This document shows positions 46,091 to 58,589 of a stretch of 64,000 bases of DNA, piece after piece. A program made the position numbers and the translations under genes. The notes beneath the pieces were generated by a model, which saw only the letters and a program-made list of their open reading frames with translations, was not told where the DNA came from and searched no databases. The stretch comes from Calamus simplicifolius (lineage: Eukaryota; Streptophyta; Magnoliopsida; Arecales; Arecaceae), in NCBI GenBank assembly GCA_900491605.1, contig UESW01004253.1, positions 1 through 64,000 of the forward strand, in the 5' to 3' direction. Position 1 is the first letter of the stretch. Every line of letters starts with the position of its first letter.

Positions 46091-46518
46091 ATCAGCAATA
46101 CGTGTACTTATTTAAAATTTATAATTAAATTATTATATTTTAAATTAAATATATCCATTTTAAATTTTGTTTACTTAAACGTATTTATAGTTATTAATAG
46201 TGATTTGATGAATTATTATATCTAACATTATAAACATAAAAAAAAATAGACACATGTTCCTTGGCTGATACAACTCAACTCAACTTAACTCATTTAAGCC
46301 TTTTTTTTTCAACTACATAAGATAGGCTACATAAATCTGCTTCCTCCACTCTACTCTATTTAGGACCAAGACAATTACAAATAGTTATATCTTTTTAATT
46401 ATTTTTATCCATATTAGTTTAGATCTACATTTATCTCTATCCTTACCATAAATTATTAAAAGATCTCTTTTTCTAACTGATGAATTTAAAGGTCAACATT
46501 GTATATGTACAAATCATT
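46091..46518. other. AT-rich spacer
   Basis: No gene seen. Ends with ATT (46516-46518), the left copy of the CACTA target duplication. Confidence 0.6.
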
Positions 46519-47520
46519 CACTACAAGAAAATACTGAAATAGCAACGCAAATTTAGCGACGCAATTATGCGTCGCTAAATTGTGACCACTTTGCGACGTC
46601 TCCGTGACAGCAAAACATTGCGACGCAATTAGCGACGCATTAGCAACCAAATAAACCATAAAAAATTAATTTTTTTATTTAGCGATGCAAATAATACATC
46701 GTAATATTTTTAAATTAATTTTTTATAAAATAAATATGGAAAAAAAATATTGCGACGCAACTCAGTGCGTCGTAATGTTTTAAAAGAATTAAATATGTTA
46801 AATAGCGACGCATTAGCGACGCAATAAAATCAAAAAATTAGAAAAAATATTTTTAATTTAGCGACGCACCAATGCATCGCAAATAATTTAAATAAAATTA
46901 ATTTTTATACAATATAAATATTAAAAAAATATTACGATGCAACTCAGTGAGCCGTAATGTTTTTAAAAAAATTAAATATATTAAATAGCGACGCAATAAA
47001 TCAGAAAATAGAAAAATTATTTTTAATTTAGCGACATAATAACTGCATCATAATTATTTTAAAAAAAATAATTTTTATAAAGTATGAATATAAGAAAAAT
47101 AATTACGATGCAACACAGTGCGTCGCAATGTTTTTAAAAAATTTAATTATATTAAATAGCGACGCATTAGCGATGCAATAAATCAAAAAATTAGAAAAAT
47201 AATTTTTAATTTAGCGATGCAATATGCATCGTAATTATTTTAAATAAAATAAATTTATATAAATATAATTATGAGAAAAAATATTGTGATGCAATTCAAT
47301 GCGTCGCAATATTTTTAAAAAAATTAATTATGTTAAATAGCGATGCATTACGATGCAATAAACTAGAAAATTAGGAAAATTATGTTTAATTTAGCGATGC
47401 ACTTGTTGCGTCGCAATTATTTTAAATAAAATTAGTTTTTATATAATATAATTATTATATTAAAAAATTACGACGTAACCCTTTGCGTTGCAATATTTTA
47501 AAAAATTTAATTATGTTAAA
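46519..47520 (+). repeat. CACTA left sub-terminal repeat region
   Basis: About five tandem units of roughly 180 bp keyed by TTAAATAGCGACGCATTAGC (near 46798, 46980, 47152, 47333). Each has pairs such as TTGCGACGCAACTCAGTGCG that can fold on themselves. Related text reappears at 49890-50780 and 58590-59130. Confidence 0.88.
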
Positions 47521-47524
47521 TAGC

Positions 47525-49880
47525 GATTGGTCCAAGATCGATCGTGGCCGATCGGGATCAGGGCTTGGATCGATCGTAACCGTCGAATCGTCAGCGATCG
47601 GACCGATTGCCACGGTCCGAGATCGATCGTGGCCGATCGGGATCAGGGCTTGGATCGATCGCAACCGTCGGATCGTCGGCGATCTCGGACCGATCGCAAC
47701 GGTCCGGGATCCGTCATGGCCGATTGGGATCGGGCTTGAATCGATCGCAACCGTCGGATCGTCGTCGATCGGACCGATCGCCACGATCCAAGATCGGTCG
47801 TGGCCGATCGGGATCATGGCTTCGATCGATCGCAACCGTCGGATCATCACCGGTCTCGGACGGATTGCAATGGTCCGAGATCAGTCGTGGCCGATCGGGA
47901 TCATGGCTTGGATCGATCGCAACCGTTGGATTGTCGCTAATTGGATCGATCGCGACGGTCCGAGATCGTTCATCGCCGACCGGGATCGATCAGGGCTTGG
48001 ATCGATGGCAACCATCGGATCGATGCCGATCGGTCCGATCGCCATGGTCCGAGATCGGTCGTGGCCGATCGAGATCAGGGCTTGGATTGATCGCAACCGT
48101 CGGATCGTCGGTGATCGGACCGATCGCCACGGTCCGAGATCGGTCATGGCCGATCGAGATCAAGGATTGGATCGATCGCAACCGTCGGATCGTTAGCGAT
48201 CTTGGACCGATCGCAACGGTCCAGGATCGGTCGTGGCCGATCGGGATCAGGGATTAGATCGATCGCAACCATCGGATCGTCAGCGATCTCGGACCGATCG
48301 CAACGGTCCGGGATCGGTCGTGGCCGATCGGGATCAGGGCTTGGATCGATCACAACCGTCAGATCATCGCCGATCGGACCGATCGCCATGGTCCGAGATC
48401 GGTCGTGGCCGATCGGGATCATGGCTTCGATCGATCTTAACCGTTGGATCGTCGCCGATCTCGGACGGATTGCAACGGTCCGAGATCGATCGTGGCCGAT
48501 CGGGATCACGGCTTGGATCGATCGCAACCGTCGGATCGTCGCCTATCGGATCGATCGTGACGATCCAAGATCGTTCATCGCCGACCAGGATCAATCAGGG
48601 CTTGGATCGATGGCAACCGTCGGATCGACGCCGATCGGTCCGATCGCCACGGTCCGAATCGGTCGTGGATGATCAGGAATAGGCTTGGATCAATCCCAAT
48701 CGTCGGATTGTCGCCGATTGGACCGATCGTCATGCTCCGGGATCGGTCGTGGACGATCGGGATCAGGGCTTGGATCGATCGCAACCATCGGATCATCGCA
48801 ATCTCGGACCGATCGCAACGGTCCGGGATCGATCGCGGCCGATCAGGATCAGGGCTTGGATCGATCGCAATTGTCAGATCGTCGACGATCGGACCGATCG
48901 CCACGGTCCGAGATCGATCGTGGCCGATCGGGATCAGGGCTTGGATCGATCGCAACCGTCGGACCGTCGGATCGTCGGCGATCGGACCGATCGCCACTGT
49001 CCGAGATCGATCGTGGCCGATCGGGATCAAGGATTGGATCGATCGCAACCGTCGGATCGTCCATGATCTCGAACCGATCGCAACGGTCCAGGATCGGTCG
49101 TGGCCGATCGAGATCACGGCTTGGATTGATTGCAACCGTCGGATCGTCGCCTATCGGATCGATCGCGACGGTCCGAGATCGTTCATCGCCGATCGGGATC
49201 GATCAGGGCTTGGATCGATCGCAACCATCGGATCGTCGCCGATTGGATCGATCGCAACCGTCGGATCATCATCGATTGGATCGATCGCAACCGGCGGATC
49301 GTCCGTGATCTCAGATCGATCGCAACGGTCAGGGATCGGTCGTGGCCGATCGAGATCAGGGCTTGGATCGATCGCAACCATCGGATCGTCGCCGATCGGA
49401 CTGATCACCACGGTGCAAGATCGGTCGTGGCCGATCGAGATTAGGGCTTTGATCGATCGCAACCGTCGGATCCTCGGCGATCGGACCGATCACCACGGTC
49501 CGAGATCGGTCATGGCCGATCGGGATCGGGGCTTGGATCGATCGCAACCGTCGGATCATCGGCGATCGGACCGATCGTCATGGTTCGAGATCAGTCGTGG
49601 CCGACCGGGATCAGGGGTTGGATCGATCGCAACCGTCGGATCATCAGCGATCTCGAACCGATCGCAACGGTCCGGGTCGGTCATGGCCGATCGGGATCGA
49701 GCTTGGATCGATCGCAACCGTCGGATCATCGCCTATCGGACCAATCGCCACGGTCCGAGACCGATCGTGGCCGATCGGGATCACGGCTTGGATCGATTGC
49801 AACCGTCAGATCATCGCCTATCGGATCGATCGCGACGATCCGAGATCGTTCATCGCCGACCGGGATCGATCAGGGCTTGG
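47525..49880 (+). repeat. GATC-rich satellite inside CACTA, 85-89 bp monomer with higher-order period
   Basis: About 27 monomers keyed by GGGCTTGGATCGATCGCAAC, with spacings of 85, 86, 85, 87, 89 and 85 bp over the first seven. A variant monomer containing GTTCATCGCCGACCGGGATC occurs at 47971, 48576, 49184 and 49851, i.e. every 605, 608 and 667 bp, so groups of seven to eight monomers repeat as a unit. Long open frames on all six frames (up to 423 residues at 48669-49940) come from repeat text lacking stops. Confidence 0.94.
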
Positions 49881-49884
49881 ATAT

Positions 49885-50780
49885 TTAAAATATTACAATT
49901 TTTTAAAAAATATAAATTTTATCAGTTTATAAATATTTAAAAATATTGTGATGCATTTGCGACATAATTTTCTAGAAAATAAAATTAATTTTGCCAGAGA
50001 AAATAATTTTTAATATTGCGATGCATTTATTGCATCGCAATGTTTTTTAAGAAAAATAATTGTAATAAAAAAATTAAAAAAAATTGTGATGCAATATTTG
50101 CGTCACAATTATTTTTAAAAAATATAAATTTTATCAGTTATAAATATATTAAAAATATTACGATGCATTTTCGATGTAATTTCCTAGAAAATAAAAATAA
50201 TTTTCTTAGAGAAATTAATTTTTAATATTGTGACGCACTTGTTACGTCGCAATATTTTTAAGAAAAATAAATGTAATAAAAAAATTTAAAAAAATAATTG
50301 CGACGCAATATATGCATCGCAATTATTTTCAAAAAATATAATTTTTATAATATTTAAAAAATATTGCGACGTAATTTCCTAGAAAATAAAAATTATTTTC
50401 CAAGAGAAAAATTTTTTAATATTGCGACGCATTTATTGCATCACAATGTTTTTAAGAAAAATAAATGTAATAAAAAAATTAAAAAAAAATATTGCGACGC
50501 AATAAATGCATCGCAATAAATGCGTCGCAATTATTTTTTAGAAAATATAATTTTTATCTGTTATTAATATTTAAAAAATATTGTGATGCATTTGCGACGT
50601 AATTTCTTAGAAAATAAAAATTATTTTCTCGCCGAACATTGGTGCCAAGTTTGCGACTCATTAGCGACGCAATTAGTTGGATCGCTAAGTTTTGCATAAA
50701 AAATAAAAAAGCCAAAGTAGCGATGGATTAGCGACGCATTGTTGCGTTGCTAATCCATAATAATAATAAACGCATATATT
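49885..50780 (+). repeat. Second block of CACTA sub-terminal-type repeats
   Basis: Units of about 190-200 bp keyed by TTGCGATGCATTTATTGCAT (near 50017) and by variants near 50229 and 50414. It ends with TTAGCGACGCATTGTTGCG around 50730. With 46519-47520 it brackets the GATC-rich satellite. Confidence 0.85.
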
Positions 50781-50989
50781 GCGTCGCTAATCACCACTAT
50801 TTAAGGCTTGGTCAGGCCGGTCCCCTCCGCTTCCCTTCTCTTCTTCTTCCTATTCCTACCCTACCGCCGTCGTCCGTCCGCTCCTCTGGCTGCCCCGTCC
50901 TCTCCCCCGGCGGAAGCTCCCCCCACTCCGGTGGCATCCCCTCGCGATCGAGGTAAGCCCATCCTCCTTTTATTTATTTTTTTTTAAAT

Positions 50990-51610
50990 AGGGTACGGCC
51001 ACGGCCACGGCCGTGGCCATCTTCTCCGGCCATGGCCGGTGCCGTGGCCTGGCCACGGTGGCCAGGCCAACAAAAAAAAATTACTGTTTTGGGGGGGGAG
51101 GGTTTCCCTACCCCCCTTCGTCTTCTCCGGCCATGGCCATGGCCATGGCCGTCATCTCCGGCCACGGCCGCTACCGTGGCTATTTTCTCCGGCTACGGCT
51201 GCTGCCGCCGTGGCCTGGCCACCAAAAAAAAAATTTACTGTTTGGGAGGGGTTTTCCCCACCCCCCCTTCGTCTTCTCTGGCCACGGCCACGGCCACGGC
51301 CGCTGCCGTGGCCGTCTTGTCCGGCCATGGCCGCTACCGTGGTCGGCCGTGGCCTGGCTACGGTGGCCAGGCCACGAAAAAAAAATTGACAGTTTGGGGG
51401 GGCTTTTCCCCACCCCCCATTCGTCTTCTACGGCCACGGCCACGGCCGTGGCCGGCTTCTCCGGCACGGCCGCTGCCGTGGCCGGCTGTGGCCTGGCCAC
51501 GGTGGCCAGGCCACCGAAAAATGCCCCCCCCTCCTGTTTGTCTTCTCCGGCCACGGTGGCCAGACAAAAAAAAAAAAAGGTAACAGCTAGGGGGCTTTTC
51601 CCCCACCCCC
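50990..51610 (+). repeat. GC-rich tandem repeat of GGCCACGGCC palindromes
   Basis: About four units of roughly 120-150 bp keyed by CTTCGTCTTCTCCGGCC (about 51117, 51268, 51420, 51538), each with GGCCACGGCCACGGCC text and a CCACGGTGGCCAGGCCA block followed by an A run and a G run. All open frames across it (51013-51624 etc.) are low-complexity and not coding. Confidence 0.88.
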
Positions 51611-51614
51611 GGCC

Positions 51615-52445
51615 CCTTAATTAAAAAAAATTAACACTCATAAAAAATTAGATTCTATCATATTTATTTTTTAAAATATTTTTAAATAATTTGATGATAA
51701 ATATAAAAAATATAAATATATTTTTAAAACATGGGCAACTTAAATTTTTTTTTTAAAAAAGTAACAGCTAGGGGGGTTTTTCCGACCCCCCGGCCCCTTC
51801 AAAAAATTTTTTTTTAACACTCATGAAAAAAAATTAACTAAAAAATTAGATTCTATTATATTTATTATTATTAAAAATATTTTCAAATAATTTGATGATA
51901 AATATTAAAAAAAGTGACCACTATCTAATTTTTTTATTAGATTAGTTATAAATTAATTAATTTATGTCATTAGTCGGAGCTCTTTGGATAGACTGATTGT
52001 TAGTCTTGATTATACAATAATATTTGTAATGTTAGATAGAAAGTCTTGTTGTATTATTATTTAATTTACAGAATGTTTATGCAATAATTAATTTAAGCAG
52101 AATGTTTAGCAATAATATTTGTGTATTTGTAGTTATTTACAATTGTTATGTCTTGATTATTTATATTCTGCTTCAAATTGAATGATGCATTAAATTATGT
52201 AATGCTAGATAGAAAGTCTTGTTGTAGTTATTATTTAATTTTGCAGCAATAAATTAGTAGTTTCAATGATTTATATTTTAGTCTTCACAAACATTTATAT
52301 TCGACACAATAATCTTAAGAAGTCAGAGACTATTTATATAGAACACTATTCCTATATGTATAATTGACAAGAAGTTAAGAATAACAAGCATAAGTTCGAT
52401 TGTCTTCGGATTTCCATATTATTAATCACAGCACTATAACCTTTA
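51615..52445. other. AT-rich CACTA interior
   Basis: No gene seen. Contains a partial repeat of GTAACAGCTAGGGGG (51580 and 51760). Possibly the transposon's transcribed leader or first intron. Confidence 0.4.
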
Positions 52446-52507
52446 GACCCGTTTGAGAATTTGTAAGCCTTAGTCTTGCAAATTCTCAAATTGTCCTGGT
52501 GGACAGT

Positions 52508-52710
52508 TTGAGAATACTTTTTGCGATATGTTAGTCTGCTATTAATCATCGATGGTTGAGATTGCGGTTTGTATTTGCTCATATGTTCTCCTAGTGTGGC
52601 ATATATGCCACACATTTAGGAGAACATATGGGAAAATGCTGCCGAAATTTTAACGTAACCGATCGATGATAATTAATAGCAGAATAATATATCGCAAAAA
52701 ATATTCTTGA
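52508..52710 (+). ncRNA. 203-bp near-perfect hairpin within CACTA, candidate small-RNA precursor
   Basis: Left arm from TTGAGAATACTTTTTGCGAT, right arm ending ATCGCAAAAAATATTCTTGA. The centre, around TGTGGCATATATGCCACA at about 52596-52612, is self-complementary. The arms, about 100 bases each, pair over most of their length with a few mismatches and an unpaired bulge in the middle (GGTTGAGATTGCGG on one side, GCTGCCGAAATTTTAACG on the other). Smaller nested hairpins lie just upstream (AGAATTTG...CAAATTCT at about 52456-52487; ATTGTCC...GGACAGT at about 52491-52506). Located before the transposase gene, in the same orientation. That it is a transcribed RNA is inference only. Confidence 0.5.
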
Positions 52711-53083
52711 ATGGGATAGGGCCTTACCTTTTAGACATGGAGTGAAGGTGGAATTAATTTAGGACACTTGAATGCTTGTGAAGTCTCATGATTGAACGGA
52801 CCGCCTTGCAGCCCTACCCAAACTCAAGCCCTAGCATTAGCCTAGCATGAACCTGTGCCTCGGTCCTTGCTAGCACGCCAAGGATCGTAGCCGTGGCCCG
52901 GCCTTGTAGGGTAGGGACCTTAGTTGTGTAAAAAAAATTGGTTAGTTATAAATTATTTAAATGTTATTATTAACCTAAGTTGTGTAAAAGAAATAATTTA
53001 GTTATATATTTAGTAATGCTAATATAGTTTTATAATGTGGTTTCCGTTAATGGTTAACCAGAAATTGTATAAGTCGGTCAAAA

Positions 53084-56000
53084 ATGAGCGGGGCTCGCTC
53101 GTGGATGTATGCAAGGATAAAAGATGGCTTGCTTAATCTAGATTTTCTGAATGGATTGGAAGAATTTATCGCATTTGCATGTAGCCAACCTGAATGGATG
53201 GATGGGCCTAGGATTAGGTGCCCATGCAACTATCACAGGTGTCAGAATAAAACCTACAGAGATGTTCGAACTATTAAGGTGCATTTGTGTAAAAAGGGGT
53301 TTGTTCCTGATTACGATGTTTGGTACTGTCATGGTGAACCAGAGGAAATTCCAGCCGTTGTTACAAGCCAACAAGTGTCAATTCCCGTTGATGAACCATT
53401 TGTGAATTTAAACACATATGAAGAAATGGTGATGAATGCATCGGGTAATGAATTCAATCAGAATACATTTATGGAAGAACCAAATCCAGATGCACAACAA
53501 TTTTATGATATGTTGCGTGCTGCAAATCAAGAATTGTATCCTGGTTGTGAGGGTCATTCCAGTTGTCTACGGTTGCTCGGTTGTTGAATATTAAGGCAGA
53601 ACATCGATTATCAGAAAAGGCGTTCAATTCTGTAGCTGGGTTAATCAAGGAAATTTTGCCAAATGATAATGTTGTAGCAGACAGTTTTTACTCAACGAAG
53701 AAGTTGTTACGTGGGCTTGGGCTCCCGGTTAATAAGATCGATTGTTGCTTGAACAATTGTATGATATATTGGGGTGAAGACTCAGAGCTGAGATGGTGTA
53801 AGATTTGTGGGCAATCGAGGTACAAAAATGGCGAAGGGGGAGCTAGTACAAGTAGGAGGAAAAGTGTTCCTTACAAGAGGATGCATTACTTTCCTCTACT
53901 CCACGCCTGCAGAGATTATACAGATCTGAGGCTACAGCTGCTGATATGAGATGGCATGCCGAACATGAATCTAAAGAGGATGAAATGCGGCATCCATCAG
54001 ATTCAAAAGCTTGGAAGCATTTCAATGAAAATCATCCTGATTTCGCTGAAGATATAAGGAATGTGAGATTAGGTCTTTGTACCGATGGCTTCCAACCATT
54101 GGTCAAGCGGGGCAACAGTATTCATATTGGCCTGTGATACTGACTGTATATAACCTTCCTCCATGGAAGTGCATGAAAGAGACTGCAATGTTTTTGACAG
54201 TTTTGGTTCCAGGACCATCAAATCCAAAGGAAAAGATTGATGTCTTCTGCAACCGTTGGTGGCCGAATTGAAAATGTTGTGGGAAACAGGAGTCGTAGCC
54301 TACGACATTTCTATGAAACAGAATTTCATCATGAGAGCTGCTTTGATGTGGACAATAAGTGACTTCCCGGCATATGCAATGTTGTCTGGTTGGAGCACTG
54401 CTGGACGTCTGGCATGCCCTCATTGCATGTATGATTCGGATGCATTTACATTGCAGAAGAGTGGTAAGCAGTCATGGTTTGATAATCATAGGAAGTTCTT
54501 GCCCCAAATCATCCTTACAGGCGTAACTTGATCGCCTTCCGGAAGAACAAAGCAGTCACAAAATTCGCCGAACCGGTTAGGTCCGGCACGATATATTTGA
54601 TACTATAGAGCATTTGGGGTTGAGGTATGCTTGGGAACCAGATGCAGATAGAATAAATGGCCGTATATGTAAAGAACATAACTGGAAGAAGCGGAGTATA
54701 TTTTGGGATTTGCCTTATTGGAGCACAAATCTCATCCGGCACAACTTGGATGTTATGCATATCGAGAAAAATTTCTTTGATAACATATTTAACACGGTGC
54801 TAAACATCCCGGGAAAAACAAAGACACTGCAAAGTCAAGAGAAGAACTTAATCAGTATTGCAGAAGAGGTGATTTGAGGAGGAGTGCCGACGGGACCTAT
54901 CCTAAAGCCTGTTACACTCTTGACAGAAATTCACGAGAAGTTTTATGTAACTGGCTTAGAGGGTTAAAATTTTTAGATGGTTATGCCTCAAATATCGGTA
55001 GGTGTGTGGACATGCATAAGCTCAAGTTGTTCGGCATGAAGAGTCACGACTGTCATGTTTTCATGCAACGTTATTGCCTATAGCTTTTCGTGAGTTGCTT
55101 CCGCAACATGTCTGGAAGGCATTGACGGAGCTCAGCTTGTTCTTCAAGGAGTTGTCTGCCACAGTCATTACTTCTGCATCCATGGCAAGGCTTGAGGAGG
55201 AAAATTCTAATTATTTTATGCAAGCTGGAGCGAATATTTCCTCCAGTTTTTTTGACTCAATGGAGCATTTACCGGTTCACTTGCCATACGAAGCGAGCAT
55301 AGCTGGTCCCGTGCAGTATCGCTGGATGTATCCTTTCGAGAGGTAAATATATACATCATTAAGACATGTTGACATTTCAAATATTATTTCATTGCGAGAA
55401 AATTGGTTAATTTTTTGTCTCAACTTTACATATAGGTACCTTAAGAAGTTAAAAAATAATGTGCGTAATAAGGCAAGGGTTGAAGGTTCTATATGCAATG
55501 CACACTTGGTCGAAGAAGTTTCAGCTTTTGCCTCGCATTACTTTGAGGGTCACGTCCACACGAGGAGCCAAAATCTTGGTCGTAACGATGACGTATGTGT
55601 GGACGAAGGAGAACCTAATGACGGTAGAATATCAATTTTTAAAGGTATCGGCCGTTCATTTGGGGGCAGAAGTCAAGAATCTTAGCGATATGGAGTATAA
55701 TGCAGCACATTATTACATCCTAATGAACTGTAGAGAAGTCGATCCATATATTGAGTAAGTGTATACTTCAATGCTTAATTTGAACTTCTAATTTAAATTA
55801 CAATATACCACAATTTAATTGCTAACATCAGTTTTAATCCTTATCATCCATAAGGATGTATTGTGATAGACAACGACAGATGAATCCCGACATCAGTCAA
55901 GTTGCAATTGGACAGAAGTTAGAAACGGAGTTCGCTTACTGGTTTTATGAATTTGTGAGTAGTATCACTCAATCAATTTCAGTAATGGCTTTAATTTTTT

Positions 56001-56764
56001 GAATTGGTTGTGAATAGCTTATTAATTTATAGGTAAACGGTCCATGGTCCCCAACCGATAATATTTTCATTAAATGTCTATCGCAATGGCCATTGAAGAC
56101 CGTAACAACCTCTACTGGCTATTTTGTTAATGGGTACAAATTTCAGATTGAACGATTAGCAGCTTCAAGAGGCACGCAGAACTGGGGCGTGTGTTAAAGG
56201 AGAAAGTGTTGGAGCAAATATGCAGGATTATTACGGAAAGTTAGTAGAGGTGGTTGAAGTTGAATATCCCGGTTGGCCTATGAAACGAACGTATTGTTTC
56301 GTTGCGATTGGTTCGATCCGACAGTTCCTGTGGGCAAAAGGGTTCATAACGACTACAATTTGGTTGAAGTGAACCATCGACGAAGATTGCAGAAATATGA
56401 CCCATTCATCCTTGCATCCCAAGCTCAGCAAGTGTTTTACTGCGGATATCCAAGTTTGCGCAACGACAAGCGAGATTGGTGGGCTGTTTCTAAAATCATC
56501 CCACGTTCAACAATCTTATTAGAGGAGAGTTCATCAAGTCAATCAGCCGAGTGCCCTGCATTTCAAGAGGATGAGATGGAAATGCATGCAATTGAGGACG
56601 ACACAAGGGCTCCTGAAACATCACTTAGAGATCCAAATGGTGATGTCCAAGAAATTGCGGATGCAAATGTTCGGTTTCCTTCCGATGATAATGAAACTGA
56701 ATCGCAGTCCGATACGGCATCGGATGTTGAACCAACATTTCACGAAACAAATGACACCGATTAA
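53084..56764 (+). pseudogene. CACTA TNP2/TNPD-type transposase, frameshifted
   Basis: Start ATG at 53084. In order: a transposase-associated zinc domain (SWMYARIKDGLLNLDF, RIRCPCNYHRC, VHLCKKGFV) at 53084-53340; the tnp2 transposase body from about 53565 (ARLLNIKAEHRLSEKAFN, CMIYWGEDSELRWCKICGQ, LGLCTDGFQP, DISMKQNFIMRAALMWTISD, LACPHCMYDS) to RHNLDVMHIEKNFFDN near 54770; a DUF4218-like region at 55080-55560 (AFRELLPQHVWKALTEL, YRWMYPFERYLKKLK); and a DUF4216-like domain at about 56230-56500 (RCDWFDPTVPVGKRV). A clear GT-AG intron lies at 55343-55435. Breaks near 53560, 53930, 54090, 54250, 54530 and 54877 scatter it over three frames. The normal role is cutting the element ends. Confidence 0.88.
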
Positions 56765-56868
56765 ACATAGAGGTTTTTTTAAATTCAACTTTATTTTATA
56801 AGTGGTAAATTTTTACATAGTCAATCATTAATCGTAATTTAATTGCATGAATCTTTAGTATTTTCAGT

Positions 56869-58400
56869 ATGACGGGCAGAGGTAGATCTATCGATGACAT
56901 ACGGAGTGAGCAGGGACGTAGCTCTGCTGCATCAGATCACATTAGCTTTGGAGATGGAGAGTTCGGATCTCCACACATCGCACAGCCTTCGATCTCTTCA
57001 ACAGTCGGCGGTGATCCTGCATTGGTATTACCATCCAGCCGATCGGCACATACCTCCGAGAGTTCTTCCACCATCGGCCGCACCGTACTTCGACTTGATG
57101 CTCATGGGCTGTAAGTATATACTAATTAAAAATATATGTTTATGTTTTTAAGTCAATTACTTATAAACATGCTTTTTTTTTTACAGATTTATTGAGCAGC
57201 ATCATGTATCCAGCCACATCAGCGCCGTATTTCAGAGGCGTGCAGATCCCAGTTACTACGATTGGCGCCACATATCTCCAGCCACGAGGGAGTTTTATTT
57301 TCCTGAGTTTCAGGTAAACTTATTAAATACAATTTATCATTGATATAAAATTTCTTAATCTTAATAAATTCTGAAACTAATTATTTATTTTAATGTAGAA
57401 AAAGTTTACGTGGGACCCTGCCAGCCATGATGCCAATAGGGAGGCTCTGATGGGACGCCGATACTCTGACATGCTTCATCATTGGAGGTCATCGGGTCAG
57501 CGTCCTGCGCATGTGCCAGAGGGTATTTGGCACGAGTGGTAGCAGGCCTGGCAGTCCGATGGCTGGCATAGGAGGTCCACATCAGCTAGCACGAATTGCC
57601 GATCCGAGAAGGGCGGTCCTGGCATGGGTCTCTCCCGCCATACTTCGGGCTCCATTTCGATTCAGGAGCATAGATGACATATGGTAAGAAAACATAAATA
57701 TCTTAATTACTAATTTAGTTATTTACAAATATTTGTATTAATATCAATTTTTTTATTGTTATAGTCTGAGCAGGAGGGCGGAGATCCTGGTGAGTTTCGT
57801 CTATTCAGGGCGACACATACTAAGAGGGACGGTTCCTGGGTCGACACGCGATCATGGGAGGTTGCGGTAAGAAATTAGCTTTATGTAGTATCTGTTTAAT
57901 TTCTAAAATTTTATTTCGAGAAATTTATTAACTCATTTATTGTTGATTTTATAATTCAAAGACACGAGTCGAGGAGCTTCGCTCCTAGGCATCGCAGTCG
58001 ACTCCACTGATGGGGAGATGCCCGTCAAACTCTCAGCACAGGAGAGTCGGCATGTATTTTTGGAGGCTGTTGGTGCCCAGTCGCGAGACCGCAGGGTCTA
58101 TGGTCTGGGCACTAGAGCTTCTGCATATTTTCCCCAACAGGCCTTCAGCTCGCGATTTTCTGGTGATATTCCTGCCGAGCATTTAGACGACATTCAGAGA
58201 TCTATTGCGAAGGAGGTTTGGTAGGACGTTCGTCAGGAGGTTCGGCAGAAGGTTCGGCAGGAGGTCGAGCACAGTTCGAGCAGCGTATGCGAGGTCGGGA
58301 TTAGGAGCTTGCAGACGTGCGAGATCAGATGCGTCATTTGCAGGATATGGTTAGCCGCTTGTCGCAGGGTCTCCAGCCTCCACGTGATCGCTCAGATTCT
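56869..58400 (+). pseudogene. CACTA second gene, TNPA-like (plant En/Spm transposase family)
   Basis: ATG at 56869 (MTGRGRSIDDIRSEQGRSSA). Short exons separated by AT-rich introns follow: about 57187-57313 (HHVSSHISAVFQRRADPSYY), 57400-57540 (KFTWDPASHDANREALMGRR, YSDMLHHWR), about 57595-57680, 57765-57866 (FRATHTKRDGSWVDTRSWE) and 57962-58224 (SRHVFLEAVGAQSRDRRVYG). The RTHTKKDGTWV-type phrase and the position after the transposase fit the Ptta/En/Spm family (Pfam Transposase_24, from memory), whose members bind sub-terminal repeats. The C-terminal part is a repetitive Glu/Arg/Gln-rich helix (58195-58400). Stops at about 57541 and 58222 suggest decay or misplaced splice sites. Confidence 0.7.
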
Positions 58401-58589
58401 TGATGTATTTTTTTTTTCTTTTTTTTTATGTTGTACATGAAAACTTCAAAATTTTAATATATGAATTATTTTTAGAAATTGATTATTGTTTGGATGAATA
58501 TGAGTGAAGAATGTTTCTATCAATATTTAAATGTATGAAATTGTATTAACCGTTTTAATTTTTAATATTTTATATTTTTTTAAAAATTT

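Noticed and set aside
47483..49940. Long open frames (up to 423 residues) on both strands
   Set aside because: They lie entirely in the GATC-rich satellite; every frame is open because the repeat text rarely forms stops, and the peptides are Arg/Asp/Ser repeats with the satellite's period.
51013..51624. 203-, 183-, 124- and 116-residue frames
   Set aside because: Low-complexity translations of GGCCAC repeats on both strands; no domain, start context or conservation.
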